Shown here: positions 5,038 to 7,295 of the stretch, in pieces
Layout: each line of letters opens with the position of its first letter
Numbering within the stretch: position 1 is the stretch's first letter
Source: an uncultured Collinsella sp.
GTDB lineage: Bacteria > Actinomycetota > Coriobacteriia > Coriobacteriales > Coriobacteriaceae
Length of the DNA stretch: 7,295 bases
Direction: 5' to 3'
NCBI GenBank assembly: GCA_902496845.1
Contig: CABVCJ010000087.1
Location: 1 to 7,295 of the forward strand
The notes under the pieces: model-generated
Databases searched by the model: none
The model's input: the letters and a program-made list of their open reading frames with translations, nothing else
Told to the model about the DNA's origin: nothing
Position numbers and translations under genes: made by a program

Positions 5038-6468
5038 ATGGCTCTTTGGGGCGGTCGTTTTGAGGCGGGCGTGGCCGAGGTCACGCAGGAGTTTGGCGCG
5101 TCGCTGCCGGTCGATAAACATCTCTATAAGCAGGATATCGCCGGCTCTAAGGCGCATGCCAAGATGCTGGCGGCCCAGGGCATCATCAGTGCCGAGGACG
5201 AGCAGGCGATTGCCGAGGGCCTGATCGGAATCGAACAGGATATCGATGCCGGCAACTTCACCTTCGATATCAACGATGAGGACATTCATATGTCCGTCGA
5301 GAGCGAGTTGACGCGCCGCATCGGCGAGGCCGGTAAGCGCTTGCATACCGGGCGTTCGCGCAACGACCAGGTGGCGACTGATACGCGTCTGGGCGTCAAG
5401 GCGCTGGCTAAGGAGCTCATGGAGGCCAATCTTGAGTTGCGCCATGTGCTGGTGGATGCGGCCAAGAAGTACGACAAGGTGGTTCTGCCGGGCTACACGC
5501 ACATGCAGCATGCTCAGCCCGTGCTGCTGTCGCATCATCTGCTGGCGTATTCCTGGATGTTCGCGCGCGACTTTACACGCCTGAAGGCCGCCTTTGATGC
5601 CGCCGACAACTGTCCGCTGGGTGCTGCCGCGCTTGCCGGTACGAGCTATCCGCTCGATCGTCAGATGACGGCTGCCGAACTTGGCTTTGCGCGTGTGATT
5701 CCCAACTCGCTCGATGCGGTTTCCGACCGTGATTTCCTGCTCGATCTGCATTACGCCGGCTCCGTCATGGCCATGCACCTGTCGCGTCTTTCCGAGGAGA
5801 TCGTGCTGTGGTCGAGCTCCGAATTTGGCTTTATCACGCTTTCCGACTCGTACTCCACTGGCTCGTCCATCATGCCGCAGAAGAAGAATCCCGACTTTGC
5901 CGAGCTTATCCGCGGTAAAAGCGGCCGTGTGTATGGCAACCTGGTGCAGCTGCTCGTGACCATGAAGGGCCTGCCGCTTGCTTATAACAAGGACTTGCAG
6001 GAGGACAAGGAGGGCGCGCTCGATACCGCTCACACGCTCATGCAGTGCCTGTCGGTTATGGCCGGTATGATTTCGACCTGGACCGTCAACGAGGATGCCA
6101 TGGCGCGCGAGTGCGGCGTGGGGCACCTTGCCGCTACCGATGTTGCCGATTACCTGGCCAAGCGTGGCCTGCCGTTCCGTGAGGCGCATGCCGTGGTGGG
6201 CCATCTGGTCCTGATGTGTGAGAAGCGCGGCTGCAATCTTGAGGACCTGCCGTTTGAGGTGTTCCAGGAGGCAAGCCCGCTCTTTGAGCGTGATATTACC
6301 GAGGCGCTCGACATCCCGTCGATTGTCGCTGCGCGCACGACCGAGGGCGGCACCGCTCCTGCCGCCGTTGCCGTGCAGCTGCAGCGTGCCGAGGCACAGC
6401 TCGTGGCTGACGAGGGTGTGTTTGGATCGCTGACCAAGGTCGTCGAGATGGGTCACGGGGCAAAGTAG
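5038..6468 (+). CDS. argH: Argininosuccinate lyase
   Basis: ArgH splits argininosuccinate into arginine and fumarate, the last step of arginine synthesis. It belongs to the fumarase/aspartase superfamily and works as a cytosolic homotetramer. The protein has 476 residues, slightly above the usual 455-470. It opens with the family-typical LWGGRFEAG. Other conserved blocks are HTGRSRNDQVATDTRL (residues 103-118), GYTHMQHAQP (152-161) with the active-site His155, and the superfamily signature GSSIMPQKKNPDF (275-287), whose serine lies in the flexible catalytic loop. The start at 5038 is preferred because AAAGGGGA ends 7 bases upstream and the WGGRF block is correctly placed; an in-frame ATG at 4984 would add 18 poorly conserved residues. 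It follows argG after a terminator and a 56-aa ORF, so it probably uses readthrough or its own promoter, which I could not locate. The gene ends in TAG and is followed by a terminator. Confidence 0.98.
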   Translation: MALWGGRFEAGVAEVTQEFGASLPVDKHLYKQDIAGSKAHAKMLAAQGIISAEDEQAIAEGLIGIEQDIDAGNFTFDINDEDIHMSVESELTRRIGEAGKRLHTGRSRNDQVATDTRLGVKALAKELMEANLELRHVLVDAAKKYDKVVLPGYTHMQHAQPVLLSHHLLAYSWMFARDFTRLKAAFDAADNCPLGAAALAGTSYPLDRQMTAAELGFARVIPNSLDAVSDRDFLLDLHYAGSVMAMHLSRLSEEIVLWSSSEFGFITLSDSYSTGSSIMPQKKNPDFAELIRGKSGRVYGNLVQLLVTMKGLPLAYNKDLQEDKEGALDTAHTLMQCLSVMAGMISTWTVNEDAMARECGVGHLAATDVADYLAKRGLPFREAHAVVGHLVLMCEKRGCNLEDLPFEVFQEASPLFERDITEALDIPSIVAARTTEGGTAPAAVAVQLQRAEAQLVADEGVFGSLTKVVEMGHGAK

Positions 6469-6518
6469 AGGTTTGGCTGAAGCCGTTTTGGCCATGTATT
6501 GATAAATCGGTTTTGCTT

Positions 6519-6548
6519 TACGGACGTCTGCTGATGTGGGCGTCCGTA
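6519..6548 (+). terminator. Intrinsic terminator of argH
   Basis: TACGGACG (6519-6526) pairs perfectly with CGTCCGTA (6541-6548). Three more pairs (two of them G-U) close an 8-base loop. TTTTGTTG follows immediately. The hairpin starts 51 bases after the argH stop. Confidence 0.85.
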
Positions 6549-6621
6549 TTTTGTTGCTATGGGGGAGGGGCTTGTCGAGAACTTCTGTAGGACCTTTGGG
6601 CAGGTTGTGAAGGAGGTACGT

Positions 6622-6687
6622 TTGCGGGTGGCAACCGACCGCCTGCTCTGTTCGATGCGGTTGATGGGCGGTCGGATGGTACTCTAA
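6622..6687 (+). CDS. Possible 21-codon mini-ORF with perfect Shine-Dalgarno
   Basis: AAGGAGGT (6610-6617), a full match to the anti-SD sequence, lies 4 bases before TTG (6622). The frame then runs 21 codons to TAA (MRVATDRLLC, then SMRLMGGRMVL). A GTG two codons later is an alternative start. Four of 21 residues are Arg and four, counting the start, are Met. Most of the ORF falls inside a 9-bp inverted repeat, so translation and RNA folding would compete. It could be a leader peptide or small protein, or a chance SD. I lean towards uncertain. Confidence 0.3.
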   Translation: MRVATDRLLCSMRLMGGRMVL

Positions 6688-6760
6688 TCGGGCTGCGAAA
6701 CAGAAGTGACACATATGGAGCGCTCTAATAAATTGTATCGTTTCAATAGGCAGCTTTTTG

Positions 6761-6789
6761 TTTAACTGCAGCTAAAACTCTGTTACGAT
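6761..6789 (+). promoter_or_regulatory. Candidate promoter of ndk
   Basis: TACGAT (6784-6789) fits the TAnnnT pattern of actinobacterial -10 boxes. TTTAAC (6761-6766), 17 bases upstream, is a weak -35. Transcription would start near 6796, about 57 bases before ndk. The AT-rich surroundings support a promoter here, but the exact boxes are uncertain. Confidence 0.4.
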
Positions 6790-6852
6790 GCAGTCCAGGC
6801 GGGTGCCGGAATGGGACTTGGGCACGCGCGAACCTACTTGAAAGGCTACCTT

Positions 6853-7257
6853 ATGGCTATCGAGAAGACCTTCATCATGATTAAGCCCGACGCTGTGCGC
6901 GACCGCAAGATCGGCGAGATCGTTGCTCGCATTGAGCGCAGCGGCCTTGTCATCGAGCGCATGGAGATGACCACGCTCGAGCGCGCTACCGTCGAGGAGC
7001 ACTACGCCCACTTGGCAGACAAGCCCTTCTTTGGCGGTCTCTGTGACTTTATGACGAGCGGCCCGGTCGTCAAGATGGTCGTTTCCGGTCCTTCCGCTGT
7101 TGCTAAGATGCGCACCCTCATGGGCGCTACCAATCCGCTTGACGCTGCCCCTGGTACCATCCGCGGCGACTTTTCCGTCGATGTTAACGCCAACGTGATC
7201 CACGGCTCCGACTGCCTGGAGAACGCCGAGATCGAGATCAAGCGCTTCTTTGGCTAA
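6853..7257 (+). CDS. ndk: Nucleoside diphosphate kinase
   Basis: Ndk transfers the gamma-phosphate of ATP to nucleoside diphosphates through a phospho-histidine intermediate, balancing the NTP and dNTP pools in the cytosol. At 134 residues it has the standard bacterial length. Lys11 in IMIKPDAV, the KPFFGGLCDFMTSGP block (57-71), the MRTLMGATNPLDAAPGTIRG block (86-105) and the active-site loop NVIHGSD with catalytic His117 are all present. After HGSD comes Cys121 where Ser is more usual, a minor change. I chose the start at 6853 because AAAGG (6841-6845) is 7 bases upstream and the protein aligns from MAIEKTFIMIKPD; an upstream in-frame start would add 14 residues. Codon use is strongly biased, fitting high expression. 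It stands alone, with a terminator before it and a candidate promoter at 6761-6789. Confidence 0.97.
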   Translation: MAIEKTFIMIKPDAVRDRKIGEIVARIERSGLVIERMEMTTLERATVEEHYAHLADKPFFGGLCDFMTSGPVVKMVVSGPSAVAKMRTLMGATNPLDAAPGTIRGDFSVDVNANVIHGSDCLENAEIEIKRFFG

Positions 7258-7259
7258 AC

Positions 7260-7281
7260 CAGCTTTGACTCCTTAAAGCTG
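7260..7281 (+). terminator. Possible hairpin after ndk, near window edge
   Basis: CAGCTTT (7260-7266) pairs with AAAGCTG (7275-7281) around an 8-base loop, starting 3 bases after the ndk stop. The stem is AT-rich and only TTAGCG follows, so it is a weak terminator candidate, and the sequence ends soon after. Confidence 0.4.
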
Positions 7282-7295
7282 TTAGCGTGTGGCTT

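Larger units (their letters stand above)
6469..6852. other. Intergenic region between argH and ndk
   Basis: This 384-base gap holds the argH terminator (6519-6548), a possible mini-ORF (6622-6687) with a perfect Shine-Dalgarno, a 9-bp inverted repeat inside that ORF (CCGACCGCC at 6635-6643, GGCGGTCGG at 6667-6675), an AT-rich stretch (6725-6790) with a candidate promoter, and the ndk ribosome binding site. I find no tRNA, SRP RNA or known riboswitch core on either strand. Confidence 0.55.

Noticed and set aside
6622..6700. tRNA-like segment with TTCGAT and paired arms
   Set aside because: No acceptor stem, anticodon arm or correct spacing can be drawn on either strand.
4996..6714. 572-codon open frame on the - strand opposite argH
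   Set aside because: Same antisense codon-bias artefact; argH on the + strand carries all the family motifs.
6715..6765. 16-codon ATG frame upstream of ndk
   Set aside because: There is no good SD, and its 3' part overlaps the AT-rich candidate ndk promoter; chance occurrence is likely.

Overview
The window looks like a chromosomal housekeeping segment of a moderately GC-rich actinobacterium. My best guess is Coriobacteriia, near Collinsella. This rests on the style of the Pol I, ArgG, ArgH and Ndk proteins, the GC-ending codon preference, and purine-rich AAAGG-type ribosome binding sites. It is an inference from memory, not a database match. I see no phage, transposase, CRISPR, tRNA or rRNA gene.

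Layout. 1-1629 (+): C-terminal 542 residues of DNA polymerase I (polA), cut by the window edge. 1630-1906: convergent intergenic gap with a bidirectional intrinsic terminator and a striking palindrome (two perfect 34-bp arms at 1766-1799 and 1862-1895), flanked by a partial inverted copy of the end of the next gene. 1907-2734 (-): Cof-type HAD phosphatase. 2735-3289: a 555-bp divergent gap forming the argG leader. It holds a 24-codon leader peptide with a perfect Shine-Dalgarno and six arginine codons among its last ten, including CGA CGA CGA directly before the stop, then a chain of mutually exclusive hairpins ending in a terminator-like stem with a T5 tract. 3290-4516 (+): argG. 4517-4748: hairpins and a strong terminator. 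4749-4919 (+): unrecognised 56-aa ORF with a good ribosome binding site. 5038-6468 (+): argH. 6469-6852: terminator, a possible TTG-start mini-ORF with a perfect SD, and a candidate ndk promoter. 6853-7257 (+): ndk.

How it works together. ArgG and ArgH are the last two steps of arginine synthesis (citrulline + aspartate to argininosuccinate, then to arginine + fumarate). They sit nearly side by side, but a terminator and a small ORF separate them, so they are probably not one simple operon. The most interesting signal is upstream of argG: its layout is that of ribosome-mediated transcription attenuation sensing charged tRNA-Arg. In the well-studied bacteria, arginine genes are usually controlled by the ArgR repressor, and I saw no convincing ARG box here. 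polA, the HAD gene and ndk appear to be independent units.
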